Position numbers and translations under genes: made by a program. From Puniceicoccaceae bacterium (GTDB taxonomy: Bacteria; Verrucomicrobiota; Verrucomicrobiia; Opitutales; JAFGAQ01): a stretch of 60,444 bases of DNA. Positions 25,859-35,775 of this stretch are shown piece by piece; position 1 is the stretch's first letter, and each line of letters begins with the position of its first letter. The stretch covers positions 1 to 60,444 of the forward strand of contig JANQOQ010000009.1 in NCBI GenBank assembly GCA_028285755.1, given 5' to 3'. The notes under the pieces were generated by a model. It made no database searches, was not told the origin of the DNA, and worked only from the letters and a program-made list of their open reading frames with translations.

Positions 25859-27484
25859 ATGAAAGCCATAAGCCTGGTCATTTTTGCCTGTATCTTCTTC
25901 ATTGCTGCTTCAGCTAAGCGACAAAACATTATAATCATTCTTGCGGATGATATGGGTTATTCGGATATCGGGTGTTATGGTTCGGAAATTGAGACGCCTA
26001 ATCTCGATTACCTGGCTTCTCAGGGACTTCGCTATAAGCAGTTTTATAACGCAGCTCGGTGTTGTCCCAGTCGGGCATCGATCCTTACGGGCTTATACCC
26101 GCACCAGGCAGGCGTGGGTGAAATGACTGGCGATCTGGGCGTGCCTGCTTATCGGGGCTTCATCAAGCCCAACGCAACCACGATAGCGGAGCAGTTGGGC
26201 AACGCGGGCTACGATACCTTCGTGGTAGGCAAATGGCATTTAGGGGAGTCCCGGGAGCGTTGGCCGGATCAATACGGTTTCGATCGTTATTTCTCGTTTT
26301 TGGGGGGTGCCGGTAGTTTCTTCAATCTGGATGTATGGAGCACGAGCGGTAAACCCAGCCGCATTGTGGAGGCCGGGAAAGACTGGTATCCGGATGAAGG
26401 TTTTTACATGACGACTACGTTTACCGATAAGGCAGTCCAATACATCAATGAGCGTGACCAGGAGAAGCCTTTCTTCATGTATTTGGCATATACGGCGCCT
26501 CATTGGCCGTTACATGCATTGCCGGAGGATATAGCAAAGTATAAGGGACGTTACCTTGAAGGTTGGGATAAGATCCGAGAAAAGCGCTTTGAAAGACTCA
26601 AGGAAATAGGCCTGGTTGACGCGAACTTCGAACTCCCACCCAGAAATCGCGAGGTAGATCCCTGGGAGAGTATACCTAGGGAAGCCCATGAAGAGTGGGA
26701 TATTAAAATGGCGATCTATGCAGCGATGGTTGATAGTATGGATCGCGGAATCGGCGAGGTGATGCAGGCGCTTGAGGAGCAAGAGGTGCTGGAGGATACG
26801 GTTATTTTTTTCCTGTCCGACAACGGGGGATGTCACGAAGAGATTGTGCCATGGAGTAGGATTATTTCACCGCAGGATGGGGAGCCGGGATCCGCTGATA
26901 CCTTTATAAGCTACGATCGCCCCTGGGCAAATGTCAGCAATACTCCCTTTGACTGGTATAAATCCTACAATCATGAAGGTGGGATTGCGACCCCCCTGGT
27001 AGCGTTTGCCCCGGGTATCATTGATGAGTCTATTCGCGGAAGTATTGAGAAGAATCGGGTAGGGCATATCATTGATCTACTGCCCACCTGCCTGGAGATT
27101 GCGGGTGTTGATTACCCCGCTTTCATAGGGGATCGGGTGATTACGCCAACTCCGGGTCGATCCTTAATTCACTCGTTTTCCGGAAATAGTGGCACCCCTC
27201 ATCATGCCCTTTTCTGGGAGCATATGGCCAGCCGGGCGGTGAGGGAAGGGGATTGGAAGCTTGTCGCCAATGGAAAGTCTGCCTGGGTCGAGGATATTCC
27301 GGTTTGGGAGCTCTATAATCTCAAGGATGATCCTTTTGAAACTCAGAACGTGGCCGGAAACTACCCGGAGAGAGTGGAGTATATGCAAAAGTTGTATGAT
27401 AAGTGGGCAGATGAGGTAGGCGTTCTCGAGGCAAAGGCATTTTTCGAGAAAAAGAGAATCGTTAGAATGCAGAGAACTAATTAA
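25859..27484 (+). CDS. Secreted S1-family sulfatase
   Basis: This 541-residue arylsulfatase has a signal peptide (MKAISLVIFACIFFIAASA). The formylglycine motif is CCPSRASILTG with Cys68 as the residue to be oxidised; a second Cys follows it, as is common in this subfamily. Metal-binding segments are IIILADDMGYSDIGCYG, GKWHLGESR and FLSDNGG. The C-terminal YNLKDDPFETQN is typical. It follows DUF1961 by 20 bases and closes the operon. Confidence 0.94.
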   Translation: MKAISLVIFACIFFIAASAKRQNIIIILADDMGYSDIGCYGSEIETPNLDYLASQGLRYKQFYNAARCCPSRASILTGLYPHQAGVGEMTGDLGVPAYRGFIKPNATTIAEQLGNAGYDTFVVGKWHLGESRERWPDQYGFDRYFSFLGGAGSFFNLDVWSTSGKPSRIVEAGKDWYPDEGFYMTTTFTDKAVQYINERDQEKPFFMYLAYTAPHWPLHALPEDIAKYKGRYLEGWDKIREKRFERLKEIGLVDANFELPPRNREVDPWESIPREAHEEWDIKMAIYAAMVDSMDRGIGEVMQALEEQEVLEDTVIFFLSDNGGCHEEIVPWSRIISPQDGEPGSADTFISYDRPWANVSNTPFDWYKSYNHEGGIATPLVAFAPGIIDESIRGSIEKNRVGHIIDLLPTCLEIAGVDYPAFIGDRVITPTPGRSLIHSFSGNSGTPHHALFWEHMASRAVREGDWKLVANGKSAWVEDIPVWELYNLKDDPFETQNVAGNYPERVEYMQKLYDKWADEVGVLEAKAFFEKKRIVRMQRTN

Positions 27485-27570
27485 TAGGTACTGCTACGTA
27501 TTGCTGATCCTTTTTATCGCTCCCCACAATTGGGCTCGATATTTTTGACTTTACGGCTATTTATTGAAAT

Positions 27571-28218
27571 ATGAAGCAAAGTCGACGGTCATTCATAAAA
27601 GGCGGTATTGCCGGGGCAATATCAGGCGCAGGTTTACCTCTTTACGGTTCGGAAGCCTCTGAATCACTTCCGCCCACACCCAACGAAACCGAGGGGCCTT
27701 TCTATCCAGTACAAGCCCAAAAAGATAAGGATTTTGACCTGACCTTAATAGAGGGTTCAAGCCAGTCGGCAGCCGGCAACCACATCTATGTAGAGGGTAT
27801 TGTGGTGGATACGGCAATGAATCCTGTGGAAGATGTAACCATCGAGCTCTGGCAGGCGAATGCAGCCGGTCGCTACCGTCATCCCCATGATACTAATCCA
27901 GCCCCGATAGATCCACACTTCCAGGGCTGGGCCATCGTTCCCAGTGGAGCTAAAGGGGATTTTCGATTTAAAACCGTATTGCCGGGTGCTTATGCTGTAA
28001 GTGGTCGGTGGCTGCGTCCCCCGCATATACATTTCAAGGTCTCAAAAAGAGGCTATGAAGAGCTCGTCACTCAAATGTACTTTCCAGGTAACGAACTCAA
28101 TGAAGTCGATCGCCTTCTGCAAAGAAAAACCCAGGAGGAGCAATCAGCGATGATCTCTGCCAAAATCAAAGATGCCCCGGAAACCTATCAATACCGGATC
28201 GTCATACAGCCGGTTTAG
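27571..28218 (+). CDS. Intradiol ring-cleavage dioxygenase (protocatechuate 3,4-dioxygenase-like), Tat-exported
   Basis: This 215-residue protein of the intradiol dioxygenase fold opens aromatic diols between the hydroxyls using Fe(III). The iron-ligand region is visible: the tyrosine of AAGRYRHP, then YAVSGRWLRPPHIHF with a Tyr and two His. NETEGPFYP near the start is typical of the family. The N-terminus carries a twin-arginine signal (SRRSFIKGG), so a folded metalloenzyme is exported, unlike classical cytoplasmic PcaGH. It stands alone, 86 bases after the sulfatase, without a partner subunit or other aromatic-degradation gene. The substrate is unknown. Confidence 0.88.
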   Translation: MKQSRRSFIKGGIAGAISGAGLPLYGSEASESLPPTPNETEGPFYPVQAQKDKDFDLTLIEGSSQSAAGNHIYVEGIVVDTAMNPVEDVTIELWQANAAGRYRHPHDTNPAPIDPHFQGWAIVPSGAKGDFRFKTVLPGAYAVSGRWLRPPHIHFKVSKRGYEELVTQMYFPGNELNEVDRLLQRKTQEEQSAMISAKIKDAPETYQYRIVIQPV

Positions 28219-28298
28219 TCATTGGTTTTAAACGATGATTGCTCAAGATTAAGAGTGATCGCACTAAATACAGGTTTCTGGCGTGGTTTATTGGGTGC

Positions 28299-31200
28299 TT
28301 ATGGGTTTGCCGATAGGGCTGAGTACGCATTTTTTATGCGATTATACATAGGACTGCCCCTTTCATACTTCAGGAATGTGGCAAGGTCAGATTTTGCGGA
28401 TTCTTTATCCTCAATTTGGGCATATGCATAACCTCGCAGGCCATAAGTGTAATAAAGCTCATCATTAGACTCGAGTATTTTTTTGCCTATTGAGATGACC
28501 TCTTTCCAATCGTGTTGAATAAATGCCATCAAAATTTCGAGTTTCCACTTATCCAGGTTCTCTCCCATTTCGCTGAGCCGGTAGTTAAACAATTCTTCAG
28601 GCAAGATACTGACATCATCCAAAGTAGCGGCTGACCAAAGAATATTTTCAAAACGCAGGGATTCATCAACGAGCCAACACTCAGATGCGGATTTATCAAT
28701 TTCCGTAATAATGAGCTCACGCAGTAATTGAGCTTCATCATTTCGCTGTAGATGCTCAAGCGCACCATGAACTTCAGCCAGCACTTGCAGGCGAATATTT
28801 TCCGTGTAGTTGAAATTATTGAGAATTTGATCCACCTGGTTCCACTGTTCCTCATTATAATAATAGCGAAATTGCATTTCCTTATGTAAGCTATCCGGAA
28901 CATTGGTTTCACTCTCTACTGGAAACAAATCCGCCATTAAAGTGGGGGGTCGAACGCGCATTGATATAAATAGATCAAGAATCTTCAGGATAGACAAAGT
29001 CTGCTTACTGAGACCCGGAGTGCCTTGCATCGTTTTCATGATTTCCAAATAAGCCGGATAAATTTCCGGATTATCAATGTCGGGCATAATCTCAGTGTAA
29101 AGGCGTATTGAGTCCAGTAAGTCGTTACCCAAATGCTCAGCTACCAGTGTGTAATATTGAAGCCCAAAATCACCTTCTTTGTTCATGTAGAAATGGATAG
29201 GTAAATAAATCGCGGCCATCTCATAAATATTTGTAGATTTGAAAATACCTGTCGATACGCTGTATATAATGATTTTGAGCTGCTCCTCATAACTTAAATT
29301 ATCCAAGGTGAGGTGTCTTATTGTTTCGTAGAAGTTTTTAGGTTCCTTTTCTATTGAGTCATTTTTACTTAATATCAGCTCTCTGAATGCTGAGTTAAAT
29401 GTGTATTGCAGCTGTTGAGTATTGATTAGTCGCATCCATTCCAGTCGATAAGCTGTGATATCCTTTTCACTGCTGTTAAACGCCTTCATATCCTCAGTAA
29501 GTTTGAAGATCTCCTGCGCTTTCTCCAATTGCCCGAGATAAATCAAACGAGTAAGCAATTGCGTTATAAAATCACCCATGGCATTAGTGACTGCTGCATA
29601 TTGAATCGGTTCTATACACCCCTCGATTTCTTCATTTTCGAGTGTAAGGAACAACTTTATCGAATCCACGAGCGCTAGGCTGGAATCGATCCATCCCTCA
29701 TCGATATCTTGAGCATAGTCTGACCACAGTATGTCTTCAGCAATATCGTAGTAGAAGTTATTGAATAGCGCCAATGTGAGCCATTCTACCAGATACTCCT
29801 TGTTTTCCTTGGTCAATTGGGGCATTTCCAAAGCCGCCCAGATACCTCTTTCAAGTTTATCGATATCGTTAATGCGTTGGGAGTAGACGATCACTGCATA
29901 TGAGAAGGCAGAGCGTCGCTCATTCAGCGGTTTATTGGGATCCAGCGCAAATAGCAGATTCAGTTTAATCGTGCCGTCATTAAGGGTATCATCAATAATC
30001 GGGCCATGTAGATGACTGGGATTGCTGTAATCGAGACTACTTGGGCCGATGTATTCAAAAACGTCCAAATCTACCTTATCTATCCATTTTTGGACAGATT
30101 TGGTAAATGCTGATCCTAATTTACTGGATTCAACGGCAGCATCCTTGCGAACGTTTAAAAGGTTTCGCAGCTCTTCATCTTCAGATATACTTTGATTTTT
30201 CAGTTCCCTATCTACAAGACTGACAAGGTCTGCAAATTGGTTTAGTAGGTAGTAACCATCTGATAGAATTCTTACCGATAGGGCTCTGTCAGAGAAGGCA
30301 TAATCCGATTGCAGCCATTCCTCCATGATGGTTGCCGGTTCATCAAAATTATCATTTGCCAGGCGTGAACTAATCAACCATAGACGAAGCGCTGCTTCCT
30401 TGATGTCCCGGTCGTAGGTCTCATTCTCTATTAGTTTTTTTGCGATACGAGGAGCGCTTTTATGTCTGCCAAGTTCAATAAGGTTTTGCAGTTCCACTAT
30501 AGCTATATTGCCCGTATATTGAGGGTCTGCGTCGGGAATATCCCGACTCATATCGAGAGCCATTGAGCGCAATCGCTTTAACATGCTTTCGTCGAATGAA
30601 GCCAAATGAGCAATATGCGCATTGAAATCGACTATAAAGATAGGCACCCATCGTGCCACTAATACTATGGGTTTAATGGCTTCTAAAAGCATAGCGGAGT
30701 CCTTGGCTACAACAGCATTCTGAATTCTGCCTTGTATCTGATCGAGCTCATCCATGCTCCAGAGATCTTTTAGGGAACCGGGGTCTACTTTCTTACTGCG
30801 ACAAATTCTTCTCCATTGGGGCCACCATTCCTCAGCGCGTTCCCAATAGGCCATAATGTTATCGGGATGCTCTAAACTTCTTAATAAGTTGAGAGTAACG
30901 ATGTAATACGAGGATTGTTCGATCCATTGCTGCTCCATATTGGGTAGCTTTTTCAGGAGCCTAGCGGCTTCCTCCAATTGATTGTTTTCGAGAGCAAAGA
31001 ATAGATAGAGCAACAAGAAATCGGTGCCGTGTGTGTTGGTTTGGTGTATGGGCTCCAATTGTTTGAAATACTCAAGTGCATTATCGTTGTTGCCAAGCTC
31101 CACTTCAATTTTCGCAAGTTCTATGAGTGCTTGAGCTTTTTGATAATCTTCCGCAAATGGAATCTCGAGCAATCTTCTATAATACTGGATCGCAGCCGAA

Positions 31201-34200
31201 TACTCGCCGTTGTCAAAACGTTCACTTCCCAATTGTACCAACAATTGATACAAGTGACTTTCAGAATCCATCCTTAGTTTAAGGGAAGCTTCCGCCAGGT
31301 CATTATAGACCCTAGGGCTAATGGATTGGTTCTGCATCCACCAGAGGGTCCAACGTAAGTACTGAACCAAATCATCGTATGAAGCTTTGTTACCGAGCAC
31401 GAGAGCTATAAAACTATTTAATAATGTACTGGGATCTCCCTCATCATTGGCTTGCTGAATGCCTGCGATAAGCTCCTCGGCAGAATTGTCTAGCCCGTAA
31501 TCTTTTTCATACCAGCTGGGTCTTTGTTTACGTAGAGACTTTCGAAGGGTTTCCTGGAACTCAGCCCGAATAGCCTGGGTATTGGAATTCGTGCGTATCG
31601 CATTATATTGATTCAAGCTATCTTCCGGCAAATCTTCAATTACATCTGCATATCGGGCTATCATCGCATCTATGGCTGATTTTTGGGTAGATTCGCTAAG
31701 CGTTTCTCTGGAATTATGCATTGCGTCTATGATAGCCATAATACGATCTGTTGCGCTGCTGTTGGGTGCGATTTTCAGACCCTCAAGATATTCAGCAAAT
31801 TTACTAATATCATCGTCATTAAGTACTATAGAGGTATACAATTGATCCAGATAGTAGCGCGCTTCGCTCGCATAACTTATATTATCAAGAATGATCGATT
31901 TCGCTTTTTCGGGATTAATGTCACTTAAATAATACGCCGCATAATAGGCTGACCAACCACGCCTGTATTCATTCAAGCTGGTATTTTGACTTAAGGATAT
32001 GAGCTTTTCCATAGCCGGTTGATCTTGGTCGCTCTCCCATTTGCCACGAGCCCACAAATACTCTGCCCAACTTAAATTGGCTAATGACACATGGTTTCTA
32101 TGCATCGAGATTGCCTTTTCCAGGCCTTCTATAAATTTCTGGCTGTCATCTTCCCAATCCAGGATTGCAATTTTTACTTTTGCTTCAAACACGGTCTCGG
32201 GGTCATTTTCGAACCATTGGATCGTTTTATCAAGAGCGTCACGTCGAGCGATATTGTTGTTTCCTTCAGGATAGCGCTCTTCTATGAGTGCAAGCTGACC
32301 GGAGCCGGTGCTAAGCATTGGTAAATCCCGAATAACGGTATTCTGATTAGCGGTGTAGGTCTTAATATTCTCGATATCAGCCGTTAAAAGCATCGGCTTG
32401 GTCAACCAGGACTTAGCTGCATTAATTACAGTGTGAAAATTTTGATATTCGTTCGGTGACAACACCATCTTTTTAGGGTAATACTCAAAAACTGCAGATA
32501 TTTTGCCCTCATCATTCACCCATTTTGCATCGATGGATGAGGACACCGAATTAATATTCAAGGCTTGAGGATAATCTTGGGTATAGACGCCCTCAGGCAG
32601 TTCAACAGAAGCTTCTACCGAAAGGATTCTTCGCGTTGTTCTGTATGGGGTCAGACGGGTTTTCTTTGCTTCAAAATCAGGTAACCAACTTACTGGAAAT
32701 GGGAAATTGATGATATCGGGTAGTTCGGAGCCTGGATCTGTAATAATGTAAGCGCTGAGCGAAAACTGATCATCGATTTGCGATTCTTCGTCATACTTCA
32801 AGTCAATCACTCGCGCGTCAGGCATGAAATCCTGAACGATACTTTGAAAGCGATTTTTTTGGATATCAATTTGAACTTCCTCGAAGTATGACTGGTAGCT
32901 GGCTGCATCTACATCTTTTGTAGTTATGGTCACCCAGCCATTGTATTCGCCATTGAGCTCAAGCTTTAGGTCGAAATTCAAATGGATTTGACCGACGAGC
33001 AAATCGGGGGTGGTTGCCCACTCAATTCCATCATCCTTAATAATGAGTATATCTCTGCCACTATCACCATAACTCAGTTTTCCTGCAGAAATGTTCTCTA
33101 TTGTTGGATCAACATAAGTGTAATTACCGTCGCTTTGAGGAATTACCAGAATGGCGTGGTTGAATTGCCCATATCGGGGGATATCCTTTTCCAATACACC
33201 GTGCCCTTTGGTATAGAGTAGGCCAAAGTGGGAATCAATGCTCTTTTGTTTTAATAGCGCACGTAGCAGATTGGTTTTATCTTTACAGTCGCCATACCTA
33301 TTTTTCCAGACTGTAGAGCAACTGTATGGCTGATAGCCTGCCAGACCAAATTCTAGACCAGTATACCTGACTTCATTGCTGACCTTTTCAGCAAGTATTT
33401 GGATGATCTCATCTGTGTTTTCAATACCGTCGGTCCATTCTTCAACTAAATCAATGAGCTCCTGATCTAGCGATTCTCTTTCACTGACTAAACCGCGGAA
33501 CCAGTCCCCAAAGGCGTTCCAATCCGGGAGAGTCGATGTGATTAAGTAAGGTAAAATTCTGGAAGATCGTATACTGGCATACTCATACTCGTAATCAGGT
33601 AATTCTTTGACATCCCACTGGAAAATAGTGTTCCCTTCCGAGTATTCCCGAATACTGGGCTCAGGTATTAGGCTTGAGTTTTTTTTAAACCGAATGCGAT
33701 CTGCATAGGAATTTGGGGTAATGTAGGTAAGCTTACTACGGAAAGTGGGCCAGAAGTTTGAGAAAGTTTTACCTAGGCTTATCTCTCCTGGGATAATCTG
33801 TTCAAATGTTTCAACGATCGTTATCGACTGGGTTATTGTGCCGATATCAACATTCGGGAAAATTATAGTCAGTTCCGCTTCGCTCGTGTATAATGAGTTC
33901 TCTGCTTCGTGCTGGGGTGTTTGGATAAATGCTGCGCTCTCATCTACTTCCTGATAGGTTAAATCGGGCTGATAAGTACCTGCACTTATCAAATAGATGA
34001 GTTGGCGGTCTTTGTCGTAAGTATGTGTATATTCCTTGTTGTATTCGATGCCGGATTCGTTGCGGGTGTAGTCGATGCGGTGATTAAGACTGTAGCGCCT
34101 GCCATCTTCGGCAATATACGTTATGTTTTCTTTGAGTAAGACAACACCCCCATCGGAACTCTCTTTATATGCGGATTTACCTTCAAGGACTTCCTCAAGA

Positions 34201-34322
34201 GGTGTTAATAAGGGTTCCAGGTGTTCTTTGTAAACATCAGGAGGTATCCTTGAGACCTCTAAAGCGTGAGACGAATTTGTACATAACAAGATTAAAACCG
34301 CGTATTTGAGAAATGGGCGCAT
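28299..34322 (-). CDS. Giant DUF3857 - transglutaminase-like - TPR protein, secreted
   Basis: The protein has 2007 residues and a signal peptide (MRPFLKYAVLILLCTNSSHA). Residues roughly 60-260 match DUF3857. Then comes a transglutaminase-like domain with a complete catalytic triad: Cys346 in YGDCKDKTN, His389 in FNHAILVI and Asp405 in YVDPT. The remaining 1500 residues are helical and acidic, with degenerate TPR-like repeats (YRRLLEIPFAEDYQKAQALI, YTYGLRGYAYAQIEDKESAK). Known DUF3857-transglutaminase proteins are around 600-1200 residues, so the helical tail is unusually long. Function is unknown; a periplasmic peptide-handling or scaffolding role is a guess. It is a single-gene unit. Confidence 0.9.
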   Translation of the reverse strand: MRPFLKYAVLILLCTNSSHALEVSRIPPDVYKEHLEPLLTPLEEVLEGKSAYKESSDGGVVLLKENITYIAEDGRRYSLNHRIDYTRNESGIEYNKEYTHTYDKDRQLIYLISAGTYQPDLTYQEVDESAAFIQTPQHEAENSLYTSEAELTIIFPNVDIGTITQSITIVETFEQIIPGEISLGKTFSNFWPTFRSKLTYITPNSYADRIRFKKNSSLIPEPSIREYSEGNTIFQWDVKELPDYEYEYASIRSSRILPYLITSTLPDWNAFGDWFRGLVSERESLDQELIDLVEEWTDGIENTDEIIQILAEKVSNEVRYTGLEFGLAGYQPYSCSTVWKNRYGDCKDKTNLLRALLKQKSIDSHFGLLYTKGHGVLEKDIPRYGQFNHAILVIPQSDGNYTYVDPTIENISAGKLSYGDSGRDILIIKDDGIEWATTPDLLVGQIHLNFDLKLELNGEYNGWVTITTKDVDAASYQSYFEEVQIDIQKNRFQSIVQDFMPDARVIDLKYDEESQIDDQFSLSAYIITDPGSELPDIINFPFPVSWLPDFEAKKTRLTPYRTTRRILSVEASVELPEGVYTQDYPQALNINSVSSSIDAKWVNDEGKISAVFEYYPKKMVLSPNEYQNFHTVINAAKSWLTKPMLLTADIENIKTYTANQNTVIRDLPMLSTGSGQLALIEERYPEGNNNIARRDALDKTIQWFENDPETVFEAKVKIAILDWEDDSQKFIEGLEKAISMHRNHVSLANLSWAEYLWARGKWESDQDQPAMEKLISLSQNTSLNEYRRGWSAYYAAYYLSDINPEKAKSIILDNISYASEARYYLDQLYTSIVLNDDDISKFAEYLEGLKIAPNSSATDRIMAIIDAMHNSRETLSESTQKSAIDAMIARYADVIEDLPEDSLNQYNAIRTNSNTQAIRAEFQETLRKSLRKQRPSWYEKDYGLDNSAEELIAGIQQANDEGDPSTLLNSFIALVLGNKASYDDLVQYLRWTLWWMQNQSISPRVYNDLAEASLKLRMDSESHLYQLLVQLGSERFDNGEYSAAIQYYRRLLEIPFAEDYQKAQALIELAKIEVELGNNDNALEYFKQLEPIHQTNTHGTDFLLLYLFFALENNQLEEAARLLKKLPNMEQQWIEQSSYYIVTLNLLRSLEHPDNIMAYWERAEEWWPQWRRICRSKKVDPGSLKDLWSMDELDQIQGRIQNAVVAKDSAMLLEAIKPIVLVARWVPIFIVDFNAHIAHLASFDESMLKRLRSMALDMSRDIPDADPQYTGNIAIVELQNLIELGRHKSAPRIAKKLIENETYDRDIKEAALRLWLISSRLANDNFDEPATIMEEWLQSDYAFSDRALSVRILSDGYYLLNQFADLVSLVDRELKNQSISEDEELRNLLNVRKDAAVESSKLGSAFTKSVQKWIDKVDLDVFEYIGPSSLDYSNPSHLHGPIIDDTLNDGTIKLNLLFALDPNKPLNERRSAFSYAVIVYSQRINDIDKLERGIWAALEMPQLTKENKEYLVEWLTLALFNNFYYDIAEDILWSDYAQDIDEGWIDSSLALVDSIKLFLTLENEEIEGCIEPIQYAAVTNAMGDFITQLLTRLIYLGQLEKAQEIFKLTEDMKAFNSSEKDITAYRLEWMRLINTQQLQYTFNSAFRELILSKNDSIEKEPKNFYETIRHLTLDNLSYEEQLKIIIYSVSTGIFKSTNIYEMAAIYLPIHFYMNKEGDFGLQYYTLVAEHLGNDLLDSIRLYTEIMPDIDNPEIYPAYLEIMKTMQGTPGLSKQTLSILKILDLFISMRVRPPTLMADLFPVESETNVPDSLHKEMQFRYYYNEEQWNQVDQILNNFNYTENIRLQVLAEVHGALEHLQRNDEAQLLRELIITEIDKSASECWLVDESLRFENILWSAATLDDVSILPEELFNYRLSEMGENLDKWKLEILMAFIQHDWKEVISIGKKILESNDELYYTYGLRGYAYAQIEDKESAKSDLATFLKYERGSPMYNRIKNAYSALSANP

Positions 34323-34520
34323 AGTGAGACGGGTTGATAGAAGAACCCCTTTCTAAAATGCGCCAACATGGCAAATCAAGTCGAATTCTGTATTAACAGA
34401 AGCACTAATTGTAGGGATAAATGGTCCTTGAAGGCCAGGAAACGAATTGTTCGCAGCAGCAAACTGTTCCCAATGTTGCGAAGGCTGAGTTCTGAGTGAA
34501 GTCAGCCATGCATGAAAATA
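34323..34520. other. Gap upstream of the giant gene with no gene seen
   Basis: The 198 bases lie between the giant gene's start and the stop of the sugar dehydrogenase, both on the minus strand. They should contain the giant gene's promoter and the dehydrogenase's terminator, but I see no clear hairpin or consensus box. Confidence 0.4.
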
Positions 34521-35693
34521 TTACTTAGTCGGCACGATTTGGATGAGCTGACCTTGTTGAGAGTCAGTCAAGACGAAGAGATGACCTTTGTGATCCTGGC
34601 GAACATCACGTACGCGCTGACCGATAGCTATGCGGCTCTCAGTTGGGCGTTGTTCGCTCTCACCTTGTTTGATCATGCGGATATCGCGCGTAATAAGACC
34701 TCCGGAAAGAACGGCGCCATTCCAATCAGGAAATTCTTCTCCCTGATAAATTACGAGGCCGGAAGGGGCATGGGTGTCCAGCCAGACCACCCGTGGATCT
34801 TTCATGCCCGGAAGTTGGGTCTTGTCAGAGATAAGCGTACCACTTCCATAGTTTCGTGAATAAGTGGCTGCCGGCCAGCCATAGTTGGTGCCGGGTTCGA
34901 TTATGTTGAGCTCATCTCCGGCGGCCGCACCGTGTTCATTGGCCCAGATCACTCCGGTCTCCGGATTTCGCGCCAAGCCCTGAATATTACGGTGTCCGTA
35001 GGTCCAAAGACCGGGTAGGGATTCTCCTTCAAAGCTCGGATTATCTTCAGGTATGGAACCGTCAGGATTGAAGCGAAAAGTCTTACCAAAGGCGGTTGCG
35101 GGGTTTTGTGCCTGCTTACGGATCTCATCCCCTTTCAACATAACGGGAGGGTTGCCGCCGTCTCCAACAGAAGCGAGGAACGTGCCATCCGGGAGGAATA
35201 AAATGCGTGCACCAAAGTGTTGACCACTTCTTTTGGTGTCAGGGTTTTTCCACAATACCTCAAAATTCTTAAGTCCTTTACCATCCCATTGCCCACGGGC
35301 AATTTCAGTGCGATTGGCCGAAGAATCTCCTGTAGAATAGGTAAAGTACAGTAGCTTGTCTTTCTTGAAATCGGGGCTTGCCACCACGTCCATAAGCCCT
35401 CCCTGGCCTCGTGTAATGCCTCCTGAGCCGCCTGAAGTCACTTCGACCGGAAAGTCGATAGCGTCACTCAATTTGCCGTTCTTAAACGTCCTGAGTGTGC
35501 CGCGTTTCTCAGTTATGACAGCAGAACCATCGGGCAACCAGGCAATCCCCCAGGGCAGGAATAGATCTTCTGCCAATACCTTTAGTTCGAAGCCGGTCTC
35601 GGAAGCGATACGGCCGCGGGATACGCGATAATCAGCAATAAGGCTGTAAGTGAAAGTTGAAAAAAGTAGGTAGATGAATATTCGCTTAATCAT
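34521..35693 (-). CDS. YliI-like PQQ-dependent soluble sugar dehydrogenase
   Basis: This 390-residue secreted beta-propeller protein has a signal peptide (MIKRIFIYLLFSTFTYSLIA). The six-bladed GSDH/YliI fold shows LPWGIAWLPDGSAVITEKRG, GQGGLMDVVASPDF, RILFLPDGTFLASVGDGG, GHRNIQGLARNPETG, WANEHGAAAGDELN and GTNYGWP. YliI oxidises the anomeric carbon of aldoses using PQQ; cofactor synthesis genes are not in the window. It is divergent from the amine oxidase gene. Confidence 0.93.
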   Translation of the reverse strand: MIKRIFIYLLFSTFTYSLIADYRVSRGRIASETGFELKVLAEDLFLPWGIAWLPDGSAVITEKRGTLRTFKNGKLSDAIDFPVEVTSGGSGGITRGQGGLMDVVASPDFKKDKLLYFTYSTGDSSANRTEIARGQWDGKGLKNFEVLWKNPDTKRSGQHFGARILFLPDGTFLASVGDGGNPPVMLKGDEIRKQAQNPATAFGKTFRFNPDGSIPEDNPSFEGESLPGLWTYGHRNIQGLARNPETGVIWANEHGAAAGDELNIIEPGTNYGWPAATYSRNYGSGTLISDKTQLPGMKDPRVVWLDTHAPSGLVIYQGEEFPDWNGAVLSGGLITRDIRMIKQGESEQRPTESRIAIGQRVRDVRQDHKGHLFVLTDSQQGQLIQIVPTK

Positions 35694-35775
35694 GCGGCAG
35701 GTTAACTAAATAATTTTAGATAATCAAATGCTTGAAACTCATTTTTAGAATAAATAGTGCTAATTAAACGCTGCT

